Assembly: GCA_017941035.1 (NCBI GenBank)
Contig: JAGAXG010000033.1
Location: 1 to 64,000 of the forward strand
Source of the DNA: a bacterium
GTDB taxonomy: Bacteria; Cyanobacteriota; Vampirovibrionia; Gastranaerophilales; Gastranaerophilaceae
Length of the DNA stretch: 64,000 nucleotides
Direction: 5' to 3'
A model generated the notes under the pieces. It saw only the letters and a list, made by a program, of their open reading frames with translations, had not been told where the DNA came from and searched no databases. A program made the position numbers and the translations under genes. Shown here piece after piece: positions 19,562 to 28,119 of this stretch. Position 1 is the first letter of the stretch. Every line of letters begins with the position of its first letter.

Positions 19562-20808
19562 TACAAACTTTCAAATAATTCTACAAAATTAGGGAAGGAA
19601 ATTTTCACCCAATCAAAATCATGAATAGAAATTTCTTTTTTTGTAATTAAATTTGCGACATATAGAGTCATAGCCAGTCGATGATCTTTATGAGAATCTG
19701 TTTCAACTCCTCCTATCAACTCTGATTTGCCTTCTATTACCATTCCGTCTGTTGTTTCTTTTATATCAACTCTTAGTTTTTTCAATTCCGCAACAGTTGT
19801 TTTTATTCTATCTGATTCTTTATTTCTCAAATCATAAGCATCTTTAATAATAGTTTGTCCATCTGCTTGAGAAGCAATAAGCGCAATTATAGGAATTTCG
19901 TCAATTAATTTTGGAATAATTTCTCCTGATATTTCACAACCTTTTAAATGCGGGGAATATTTAATTCTCAAATCACCGACCAATTCATTACAGATATATT
20001 TTTTATCAAGAATTTTAATATCCCCGCCCATTTTCTTTAATACTTCTAAAATTCCTGATCTGGTAGGATTTAGTCCAACATTTTTTAATATTATATCCGA
20101 ATTAGGAGTTATTATTGCTCCGGCAATAAAATAAGAAGCCGAAGAAATATCTCCGCATATTTCCATATTTATAGGATTTAGCTCGGATTTTTTAATTGAT
20201 ACAGTATTATTAAATATTTTTATATCCGCATCCATAGAAGTAAGCATCAATTCAGTATGATTTCTTGAAAGATACGGCTCAGTATAAATTGTATTACCAT
20301 CCGCGAACAAACCTGCCAAAAGCACGCAGGATTTAACTTGTGCAGATGAAATTTTTGAGCAATAATCAATTCCGTGAAGTTCAGATCCTGAAATTAGTAA
20401 AGGGGCATGATTATCTGAACTGTTTATTTTAGCTCCCATTAAAGACAAAGGTTGAATAATTCTTTTCATGGGGCGAGAAGAAAGACTTTCATCACCTATA
20501 AGAGTACTATTAAAATTTTGTCCGGCTAATATCCCGCTCATAAGACGCATAGTTGTTCCTGAATTACCACAATTGAAAATATTTTTTAATGGATTAAAAT
20601 TCCCATTGGAGTTTATTATTAATGTTGAGCCATTTTGTTGAATATCGACCCCTAAATTTTTGCAAAATTCGAGACTGGAAATCGGATCTTGAGCGAGAGA
20701 GAAATTTTTTATAACAGATTTTCCTTTGGCTAATGAAGAAAATATAACTGCTCTATGCGAAATAGATTTATCAGACGGTATTTCGATTATGCCTTTAAGG
20801 GTTTTCAT
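19558..20808 (-). CDS. aroA: 3-phosphoshikimate 1-carboxyvinyltransferase (EPSP synthase)
   Basis: Joins shikimate-3-phosphate and PEP in the chorismate pathway. Conserved blocks are PSDKSISHRAVIFSSLAKG at the N-terminus, NCGNSGTTMRLMSG, RNKESDRI and the C-terminal DHRLAM. At 416 residues it is slightly short but complete. No ribosome site is present. TAAAAT lies exactly 6 bases before the ATG, so it is a candidate leaderless gene. It stands alone here, without other aro genes. Confidence 0.95.
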   Translation of the reverse strand: MKTLKGIIEIPSDKSISHRAVIFSSLAKGKSVIKNFSLAQDPISSLEFCKNLGVDIQQNGSTLIINSNGNFNPLKNIFNCGNSGTTMRLMSGILAGQNFNSTLIGDESLSSRPMKRIIQPLSLMGAKINSSDNHAPLLISGSELHGIDYCSKISSAQVKSCVLLAGLFADGNTIYTEPYLSRNHTELMLTSMDADIKIFNNTVSIKKSELNPINMEICGDISSASYFIAGAIITPNSDIILKNVGLNPTRSGILEVLKKMGGDIKILDKKYICNELVGDLRIKYSPHLKGCEISGEIIPKLIDEIPIIALIASQADGQTIIKDAYDLRNKESDRIKTTVAELKKLRVDIKETTDGMVIEGKSELIGGVETDSHKDHRLAMTLYVANLITKKEISIHDFDWVKISFPNFVELFESLY

Positions 20809-20875
20809 ATAGCGATTTTAACATAAAAAAAGCTTGACGGTAAATCAGTTTTGAACAATAATAATAAAGTAATAT

Positions 20876-20962
20876 AGAGAGGTGTCCGAGCGGCTTAAGG
20901 TGCAATCTTGGAAAGGTTGTGTGGGAGCAATTCCACCAGGGGTTCGAATCCCCTCCTCTCTG
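20876..20962 (+). tRNA. tRNA-Ser(GGA)
   Basis: Class II tRNA with acceptor AGAGAGG/CCTCTCT, anticodon arm CAATC-TTGGAAA-GGTTG, a long variable arm and T arm AGGGG-TTCGAAT-CCCCT. The discriminator is G. No CCA is encoded. Confidence 0.93.
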
Positions 20963-20992
20963 TGTTTTATTATAATTTACATATTATAAAAT

Positions 20993-21079
20993 GGAGAAGT
21001 GTCCGAGTGGTTTAAGGTGACGATCTCGAAAGTCGTTGCGGGGGTGACTCCGCCCGGGGTTCGAATCCCCGCTTCTCCG
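20993..21079 (+). tRNA. tRNA-Ser(CGA)
   Basis: Class II tRNA with acceptor GGAGAAG/CTTCTCC, anticodon arm ACGAT-CTCGAAA-GTCGT, a long variable arm and T arm CGGGG-TTCGAAT-CCCCG. The discriminator is G with no encoded CCA. It is 30 bases after tRNA-Ser(GGA), and its 3' end borders the truncated gene at 21084. Confidence 0.93.
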
Positions 21080-21083
21080 TTTT

Positions 21084-21305
21084 TTATTTATTTAAAGCCA
21101 TATTAAACATCCATTCAGGCATTCCAAAATCTATTAATACTTGTCTAATATTACCTCGTTGTAATTCAACTTTTAATCCTAATTCATCACCTAATACTTT
21201 ATAAAGCAAACTTCTATGGCGACAGACTCCGACAGGAGGCTTTAAAGTTATTATATCTTCGAGTAAAACTTCTTGTTCTTTGTGATTTTTAACCCAAAGT
21301 TCCAT
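21084..21305 (-). pseudogene. Transglutaminase-like domain fragment
   Basis: 73 residues from the ATG; the same frame is open back to 21377 without a good start. The core LKPPVGVCRHRSLLYKVLGD matches the catalytic-Cys segment of EDR1/transglutaminase-like domains, usually followed by a His and Asp further on. Here the protein stops about 40 residues later, and no His/Asp box is seen. The ribosome-site-like GGAGG lies too far upstream (about 25 bases). It ends 5 bases from the tRNA-Ser 3' end, suggesting a decayed piece of a larger protein. Confidence 0.5.
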
Positions 21306-21424
21306 TGCACTGTTATTTATATCCTTACCTCCGAAAATCTCACAAATATATTTTTGTAGGAATAATGCTTTTTCTATTTAGAATTACTTAAATCAATTCC
21401 TACAATTTCCGGTTCAACAGCAAC

Positions 21425-24400
21425 TTATGAATAAGAAATATTTCTAGCTTTTTCATTTAATTGAGCTTGTAAACGAGATTTTTGCGGACATTCAGGCAAT
21501 TTATTAAGCCAAGCTTGAGCATTTGCGATATCTTTAGATGTTTTGGCTCTATTTATATTATTACTTATCTGCCCCATTTCCATTCTTTCTTGTGAATTTG
21601 GAGAATATACTTTGTTAACAGCAGGTTTATTCACATGAGCACTGCTCTGTCCCGGAACAGCATTAGGATCTGAAGGATCGAAATTCAACCAAGGATCATC
21701 TGCAGGAGTCATGTCGTGTGCTAAATATTGACCTTCACCACGATTACTATCGTATGCAGCATGCATTAGGCGATTTTCTTCAGGGGTATAAATTCTATCT
21801 TTAAGCTTTCCTGTTTTATATTCGTATCTATAGAATAAACGACCCGAATCACCTAATTGGTTATCACCTGTGATATGCGAAGTATTAGTTGTAAGATTAC
21901 GCTCTCTAATTAGTTTATCCAAATCTTTTGCAATTTGTGCCATTTCCTCTTTAGATTGAGGATAAATAGTAAAAGCTTTACCTGTTTGTTCGGGAGCTGT
22001 TTTTGACAATAATTCAGGGCTCATAGTTGAACTCAATGTTTTATGAGCAATTTTATTTTTATTTAAATATGGTAATACAACTTCTGACATCTGCTGGTAA
22101 TCAAGTTCATCTACAGAATATAAGTGCATTTTCCAAGCACTATGGTTATTGGTTAATTCATAAGGTGAATCGTTCCAATATGCACGTTCAATATATTTTG
22201 CTTTTCCATTTGCAAATAAATCTTTTCTATTTTTAACGAATGCAGCATGATTTTCGTCAAGTTGGAAAAAGATACGCAATTCCATATTAGACATATCATT
22301 ATACTGAGGATATTCTCTTCTCAAATATGAAATATCATCAAGATCTGAATGATAAATTTTTCGTAAATAATTTATTTTTTCTCTCTGTTTATCAGTCAAA
22401 ACATATGTTTTTTGAGAACCACTTTCTGCATAATTTGCTTTAACGTCAAGAACTTTTTCTTTTACTTCGGATACTGCGCTGTTAACTTTGCTTTTTGCTC
22501 CGGAGTATGCAGATTGAACTTCATTTTTTGCTTTAGCGGCTACGTCTTCAACCTTTTGAGAAGCAGAATGAAATGCATCTTTTACTTCGTTTTTCACCTT
22601 ACTCGCTGCATTTTCAACCTTTTGAGAAGCAGAATGAAATGCATCTTTTACTTCGTTTTTCACTTTCTGTCCAAATTTACTGCGAGATAATTTTTTTGCA
22701 CCTGCTCCTAACAATCCTACAGAATTCATAGCGATACCTTCTGCAGAAACATCGCCGTTTTGCACGACTTCAACACCTTCGCCAACACCCAAATCAGCAC
22801 CTACATCAATAAGTACCTCTTCTTTTTTTGATAAAGTAACTTTATTTGCTTTGTTTGCAATTTTAGAAACAGAAGAAGAATCTTTAGCAATTGCTTTTGT
22901 TCCTTGGCTAAGCGCCTTTCTTACGCCTCCAACAGCTTTTGAAGCTTTATATACTTTATATCCGCCGGAAATAACTTTGCCAACTCCCATTGTGGCTCCT
23001 GCCACTGCACCATCTATAGCTGCATCTTTTAATATTTCTGTCATTTCTCCGGCTTGCAGACCTTGTTCAGAACTTAATCTGTCAGAGCCTTCAATCGCTA
23101 CATCAGTAAGTGCTGTAACAGCTGCTACTCCTGCAACACCACCAAGCCCGCCTGTAGCTATTGTTGCCCCTGCTACTATAGCAACTTCAGCGGTAGTCTT
23201 GACTACTTGAGCTCCTAAAACTTGGGATTCATTGTATTTGGCAACCCTTTCACCAATGTCACGATTAGTTCCAAAAGCTTTTTTATAATTGGCAGAAGTC
23301 GGATGCATTACATAATCTGCAACAGCACTTTGATTATATTCTATGCCAAATTTTTGTTTAAATTTAACTTTAAATTCTGAATCTGTTTTACAATTCTTTA
23401 ATTCAGCAATATCTTTTTTAAATTGTGCTAATTCTTCTCTAACCACAGAAGCTCTGTTATCTGAGCCCCAAATAACACTTACTCCATCTGCGACATCTCC
23501 TGCCCATCCGTCTTGTTTCATTTGAGCTTCAAAAGCTTCATTAGCATTATCAATCTGTTCACTTAAAGTGTCCATTGTAGCATTTCGAGCAGTCTTTGTA
23601 TCTTTTCTCACAACATCAGCATAATCGGATTGAGCTACATATGAATTTTTCAAAATTTTATTATCATGCGACATGACATGCGCATTACCACTTGCATCAT
23701 AAACTATCTTTCTGTTATGTCCGTCTTGTCTGCTTTCACCTACTGCGTAGCGTGTATTTCCTATAACAACAGTTTGTCTGTGAGCACTTACTTTAACAAA
23801 AGTTTCTTTTAATATTACGCCATTATGGGCTACAACATAAACTTTTCCACTTTTATCTTTGCAAATAGTTCTTCCATGAGTAGCGTTACCAATTTTGGTC
23901 AATTCAACTGATCTGGTTTTCTTATTACCCTTCCAATAGTCACCTGTAACTTTTTGACCTGCTCCTTTATGATCTATTAAACCCAGTTCTTTAAGTTTAG
24001 CTTCTTCTTGCGCGATTTTTTGTTTTTGAGCTTCAGCTTTTTGTCTGCGTATTTGTGCATCACGTGCATATTCTGCCTTTGCAGTTTCAGCAGGTTTTCT
24101 GCCTTCCTGAGCTTTAGTAAATTTTTCTATTCCTACAGTATTTGGTAATTTTATTTCAGAACCAACTTCAAAATATTGATTTTTACCTTTGAGCTGATCA
24201 GCATTTAATTGCATTAATTCATCTACACTGCAACCAAATTTCTTTGCAATAGCAGCAGGGCTTTCACCATTTTGAACAATTACACCGGGAATATTTCCGT
24301 CTTTGTCTAATTGTAAACTCAACTCTTGTCCGTTTACGGTTTCAGTTTTTACATTTGAAGTTACATTCCCGTCTTTGTCTTTAATTGTAGTAATCTTGCC

Positions 24401-25261
24401 ATTTGAAACATTTTGAATTTGAGTAGAATTACCTTCACTATCAAAAGTGGTTGTTGTTTCTTTACCATCTAATCCTTTATTTTCAATGACAGATTGCAAT
24501 ACTTTTTGACCATTTTCATAAATATATGTTGTAACAGTAGTTCCTTTAGTCTCAACTTCTTTTGCAGGATTTCCTTCAGAATCATATGTAATAACAGTAG
24601 TTGAATTTTTGCCAACTATTTTTTCATCAGTTTTTTTATCTCCATTATAATTTATTGTTGTTGTAGTATTATCACCTTTATTATCTATAACAGTTTGTTT
24701 TTTACCATTATTTATTGAAGTTGTAGATATAATTTCATTTTCTTCACCTTCATTTTCGGTTACGACTTCAGATGTAACAGTTCCATTCGTTTCGGTTGTT
24801 TTAGTCTTTTTATTACCTTGGGCAACTTCTGTTATTTTTTGTCCGTTTGGATAATATTCTTCAGTATGTCCATCTTTAAATGTTACAACTTCAACTTGTT
24901 TATTATCTACAAGTTTTGTTTCTACTTTTTCAACATCTTCAGGAGTCACACTATCAAGTTTATTCAAAAATTCAAGGACAGCTTTTCTGTCTTTGCGAGA
25001 GAGTTTTTGCTCCCCAAAGTTTTTAACATCTTTATTATCAAGATTGCCATCTTCTCCAGCTAAACTTCCAAGAGTTTTTTGCAGTTCCTCTAATTCGTTT
25101 CTATTAAGCACACCATCATTATTTTTATCTACCATATCAAAGACAGATTCAAGACGTGCATCATTTTTGGCAAGTTCTTCTTTTTTCACACCAGCCTTGA
25201 TTTTGGTGAAATCAATCTTACCGATATTTCCATTTTTTCCTAATTGTATTGGATCTGCCAT
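21425..25261 (-). CDS. Giant modular EF-hand/LysM/repeat protein, possible effector
   Basis: 1278 residues. In order: EF-hand-like loop DKNNDGVLNRNE (about 45); Thr/Asn-rich beta repeats of YwqK/RHS style (about 125-320, DSEGN and YENGQK units); LysM (about 328-374, GESPAAIAKKFGCSVDEL); Lys/Gln-rich helix (about 395-430); beta segments (440-560); Gly/Ala-rich hydrophobic region (about 690-730); 22-residue amphipathic repeats (about 865-940, KVKNEVKDAFHSASQKVE twice). The C-terminal domain (about 1045-1160; WKMHLYSVDEL, GKAFTIYP, RLFYRYE) resembles phosphothreonine-lyase-like domains. ATG 25261 follows AAGGA. No signal peptide. Probably acts outside the cell or on a host; that is inference. 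Confidence 0.7.
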   Translation of the reverse strand: MADPIQLGKNGNIGKIDFTKIKAGVKKEELAKNDARLESVFDMVDKNNDGVLNRNELEELQKTLGSLAGEDGNLDNKDVKNFGEQKLSRKDRKAVLEFLNKLDSVTPEDVEKVETKLVDNKQVEVVTFKDGHTEEYYPNGQKITEVAQGNKKTKTTETNGTVTSEVVTENEGEENEIISTTSINNGKKQTVIDNKGDNTTTTINYNGDKKTDEKIVGKNSTTVITYDSEGNPAKEVETKGTTVTTYIYENGQKVLQSVIENKGLDGKETTTTFDSEGNSTQIQNVSNGKITTIKDKDGNVTSNVKTETVNGQELSLQLDKDGNIPGVIVQNGESPAAIAKKFGCSVDELMQLNADQLKGKNQYFEVGSEIKLPNTVGIEKFTKAQEGRKPAETAKAEYARDAQIRRQKAEAQKQKIAQEEAKLKELGLIDHKGAGQKVTGDYWKGNKKTRSVELTKIGNATHGRTICKDKSGKVYVVAHNGVILKETFVKVSAHRQTVVIGNTRYAVGESRQDGHNRKIVYDASGNAHVMSHDNKILKNSYVAQSDYADVVRKDTKTARNATMDTLSEQIDNANEAFEAQMKQDGWAGDVADGVSVIWGSDNRASVVREELAQFKKDIAELKNCKTDSEFKVKFKQKFGIEYNQSAVADYVMHPTSANYKKAFGTNRDIGERVAKYNESQVLGAQVVKTTAEVAIVAGATIATGGLGGVAGVAAVTALTDVAIEGSDRLSSEQGLQAGEMTEILKDAAIDGAVAGATMGVGKVISGGYKVYKASKAVGGVRKALSQGTKAIAKDSSSVSKIANKANKVTLSKKEEVLIDVGADLGVGEGVEVVQNGDVSAEGIAMNSVGLLGAGAKKLSRSKFGQKVKNEVKDAFHSASQKVENAASKVKNEVKDAFHSASQKVEDVAAKAKNEVQSAYSGAKSKVNSAVSEVKEKVLDVKANYAESGSQKTYVLTDKQREKINYLRKIYHSDLDDISYLRREYPQYNDMSNMELRIFFQLDENHAAFVKNRKDLFANGKAKYIERAYWNDSPYELTNNHSAWKMHLYSVDELDYQQMSEVVLPYLNKNKIAHKTLSSTMSPELLSKTAPEQTGKAFTIYPQSKEEMAQIAKDLDKLIRERNLTTNTSHITGDNQLGDSGRLFYRYEYKTGKLKDRIYTPEENRLMHAAYDSNRGEGQYLAHDMTPADDPWLNFDPSDPNAVPGQSSAHVNKPAVNKVYSPNSQERMEMGQISNNINRAKTSKDIANAQAWLNKLPECPQKSRLQAQLNEKARNISYS

Positions 25262-25498
25262 CAATCGAGTCCTTCATTCTTTGTAATTATGTTGTCGGAT
25301 TTTTATTTTTAGACTTTAATCAAATTATCATCAAAAAGTCACCCCTCCCCCGAAATTAGCTCTGCTAAAGAATTTTACCAATTGTAAAAAATTGTTAAGT
25401 TGTTCATTTTTTGTTAAATTTTTTTTAATCAATATTGTTTTTTTTTAATTAACATGATAGGATTTGGCATGTTTAAATATAAATAGGCTCAAGATTAT

Positions 25499-25990
25499 AT
25501 GATTTCTTTTAATGTTAGTTTTTGCGGTAAACCAAACAATTATGGAATAATAGACAAATATGTATCTCGATCTGCACAACCTCAAAAGGAAGATTTTGCA
25601 TGGTTAAAAGAACAGGGGATTACAGATGTCTTTAATTTTAGAACCATGTACGAAAAAAATATTAATTTTGAAGAAGAAGCAGAAGTAATAAAACAAGGAT
25701 TAAAATATCACCATATACCTTCTTACACAAGAAATCCAAGTATAGAAAATATTGAAAAATTTCTTACCGAAATAAACGAAATCAAAAATAAGAACGGGAA
25801 AGCTCATATACATTGTAAAGCAGGAGCAGATAGAACCGGCATGTATGCTTTTATTTACAAAATGCTCAATAATATAGGTACATTAGCTGAAAATGAAAAA
25901 GAATGGTTTAAATTTGGACACCACTACGAGCTATTCCCGAATCTTATAGAATGGACAGAAAAACTGCTAAATTCCGGAAAATTAAAATAA
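25499..25990 (+). CDS. Cys-based protein phosphatase (dual-specificity/tyrosine type)
   Basis: 163 residues. The P-loop is IHCKAGADRTG (HCx5R, about residues 103-112), and the WLKEQGITDVFNFR segment is typical of bacterial DSP/PTP-like phosphatases. The general-acid Asp is not certain. The N-terminus has VSFCGK, another F-x-G case, and no signal peptide. It lies between two putative secreted proteins, so it may act on host phosphoproteins or phosphoinositides; that is inference from context. Confidence 0.8.
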   Translation: MISFNVSFCGKPNNYGIIDKYVSRSAQPQKEDFAWLKEQGITDVFNFRTMYEKNINFEEEAEVIKQGLKYHHIPSYTRNPSIENIEKFLTEINEIKNKNGKAHIHCKAGADRTGMYAFIYKMLNNIGTLAENEKEWFKFGHHYELFPNLIEWTEKLLNSGKLK

Positions 25991-25992
25991 AT

Positions 25993-27311
25993 TTATGATT
26001 TATTATAACCTAAATCTTTTAAATATTTATCCATATAATTTTTAATTGCGAGCCAATCTGAATCATTTGATTTGTCAAGTTGAGCAAAAAATTTAGAACT
26101 TTCTGAATTATTATCTTCATTTGTAATATAGACCAGATATTCTTTAATTATTTCTTGACCACTTCTATTAAAGAAAGTACTAAATTTATCATTTCTATCG
26201 TAAATCATATTATTTATAGAACTATATGCCGGTTCTGATTTTTTATCAAATATGAAATACTTAACTTTATCATTAAATCTGTTTTTAAATGCCTCAAATG
26301 TTTCACCTTGTTTTGCTTGAATACTTGCTGAACGGCTATTTGAAATATATTTATCACAAGAATTTGCGAGTTTTAAAAAAGCTTCTTTTATTTCCGGATC
26401 ATTGCTATTTTGTAACACCTTGATGTAACGATAACGATCATCATTTTCATACCCATTTTTATATGTATAATACTCTGCTAAAAATTCCAAATTATTATTT
26501 AAAAAATAATATTCAACATCACCTGAAATATAGTCATATGTCTTATTTTTATCTTTTAATATTTTTTGTAAATTATTAAAATTTTCCTTAAATTCAGAAG
26601 TCTCAGTTTGGTGTACTCCATTTAAATCATCCAGAGAATGTCCTATTTCATGAGTAATGCTTGTGATAAAACCTCACTTGAAGCAGCAGATGCATTTGTC
26701 TGATTATAAAATTTATCCCAATATTTAGAAGATTCTGCTTTGTTTTTTGCACCTTCATAAGCTAATCGAGGGACTTCCTTACCATTGATGTAACATTTAC
26801 CGCCCCTAATCTCACATTTCTGTCCTTCGAATTCAAATGAATCTGTAACTTCACCTGAAATTGTAACTTCTTCTGCCAAAACTTCATGTGGAGATTCATT
26901 TTGTGTTCTGATAGAATTATCCGTTTTATCCCCTTGAAAATCACTTTTGATCGTTACATCAGATTGTAAAGATTTATTTTCTTCGGGGCTATCCGTTTTT
27001 TGGACTGAATTATTTAAATCAATTTTATCTATATTAATTGTAGAACCTGCTATTAAATATTTAACTCCTCCCTGTTCTTTTGCTAAATTTTTATTTTTTA
27101 ATTGTTCAATTACATTATTAATATTATCATTTGTAGGTTCTATGCCTCTAGTAATAAGAATTCTTGCAACAGTCAAAGTGATACTGTCGCCTTTTTTAAC
27201 AACATAAGCAGACGTATCAGATTGAATTTCTTTGCCGGCTTGAGTTTGCAACTTGTTAATTTTATTAGAATTAATATGATTTACATAACGATTCCAATCA
27301 ATTTGCGACAT
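25993..27311 (-). pseudogene. LysM plus HExxH zinc peptidase, broken by a frameshift
   Basis: Two overlapping frames read as one protein. The N-part (27311-26643) has ATG after AAGGAG, a LysM-like segment (YVVKKGDSITLTVARIL, then YLIAGSTINI) and a linker, and ends at TAG 26643. The C-part, in another frame from about 26678 to 25993, encodes ITHEIGHSLDDLNGVH and then NNLEFLAEYYTY. An HExxH with a downstream E-x-x-AEY-like motif resembles anthrax lethal-factor-type (ATLF/M34) peptidases. A one-base indel near 26665-26680 would restore a protein of about 440 residues. It could be a real lesion, a sequencing error or programmed frameshifting. Confidence 0.7.
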
Positions 27312-27429
27312 CAACTGCTCCTTAATTTACAAATATATGTCGACACAATTACAAAAAAACTTTAATTAGAAAAAATAAATATAAATATTTATTACATTAA
27401 CCCTTATAAAGATACAAACTTTATTTTTA

Positions 27430-28119
27430 TTATCTATATTCGGCTATATCTACGTATTTTTTTAAATTTTGACAAATACCTTTAAATTCTTCATCTGTAT
27501 ATGTTTCAGCTATTAACAAATCACTGTTCAATATTTTTGAAGGAACAAATTTTTGTAAATAATAACGTTTTGCGTCCTTAATCATTTGACCAATAATCTC
27601 AAAATCATCATAACTTAATTGTGATTTAATAACTGTTGTTCTAAATTCATAATCAATATTGCTTTGCATTATAAGATTTATACTTTTTTGAATATTATTT
27701 ACATTAACCTGCGAACAAACAATTTGAGAGTATTTTTCAAGCGGAGATTTAATATCCATTGCAATATAATCAAGCATATTGTCATTAATTAATTTTTCTA
27801 CAATTTGCGGATTCGTGCCATTAGTATCGAGTTTTACCAAAAAATTAAGATTTTTTATTTCTTTTATAAATTCATATAATCCTGATTGAAGCGTAGGCTC
27901 ACCTCCGGTAATTACAACACCGTCAAGTTTTCCCTCACGTGATTTCAAGAATTTGAAAAAATCCTCCGTTTTAAAATTTGTTTTTTTATTAAAGTCAAGA
28001 ATCTCAGGATTATGGCAATAACCGCAACGGAAATTGCATCCTTGTGTAAAAACAATGGATGCAATTTTCTGCGGAAAATCAACTAAAGTAGTTTTTTGAA
28101 TTCCTCCAATTATGAACAA
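27430..28119 (-). CDS. nrdG: Anaerobic ribonucleotide reductase activating protein
   Basis: Radical-SAM enzyme that installs the glycyl radical on NrdD. The CxxxCxxC cluster is GCNFRCGYCHNPE, followed by the SAM-binding GGEPTLQ. At 229 residues it is the NrdG2 (pflA-like) length. It starts with TTG at 28119, overlapping the nrdD end by 10 bases, so the pair is translationally coupled and shares the B12 riboswitch. Confidence 0.93.
   Translation of the reverse strand: MFIIGGIQKTTLVDFPQKIASIVFTQGCNFRCGYCHNPEILDFNKKTNFKTEDFFKFLKSREGKLDGVVITGGEPTLQSGLYEFIKEIKNLNFLVKLDTNGTNPQIVEKLINDNMLDYIAMDIKSPLEKYSQIVCSQVNVNNIQKSINLIMQSNIDYEFRTTVIKSQLSYDDFEIIGQMIKDAKRYYLQKFVPSKILNSDLLIAETYTDEEFKGICQNLKKYVDIAEYR

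Noticed and set aside
20876-27400. Prophage or integrative element
   Set aside because: No integrase, terminase, capsid or clear att repeats; only accessory-type genes beside tRNAs.
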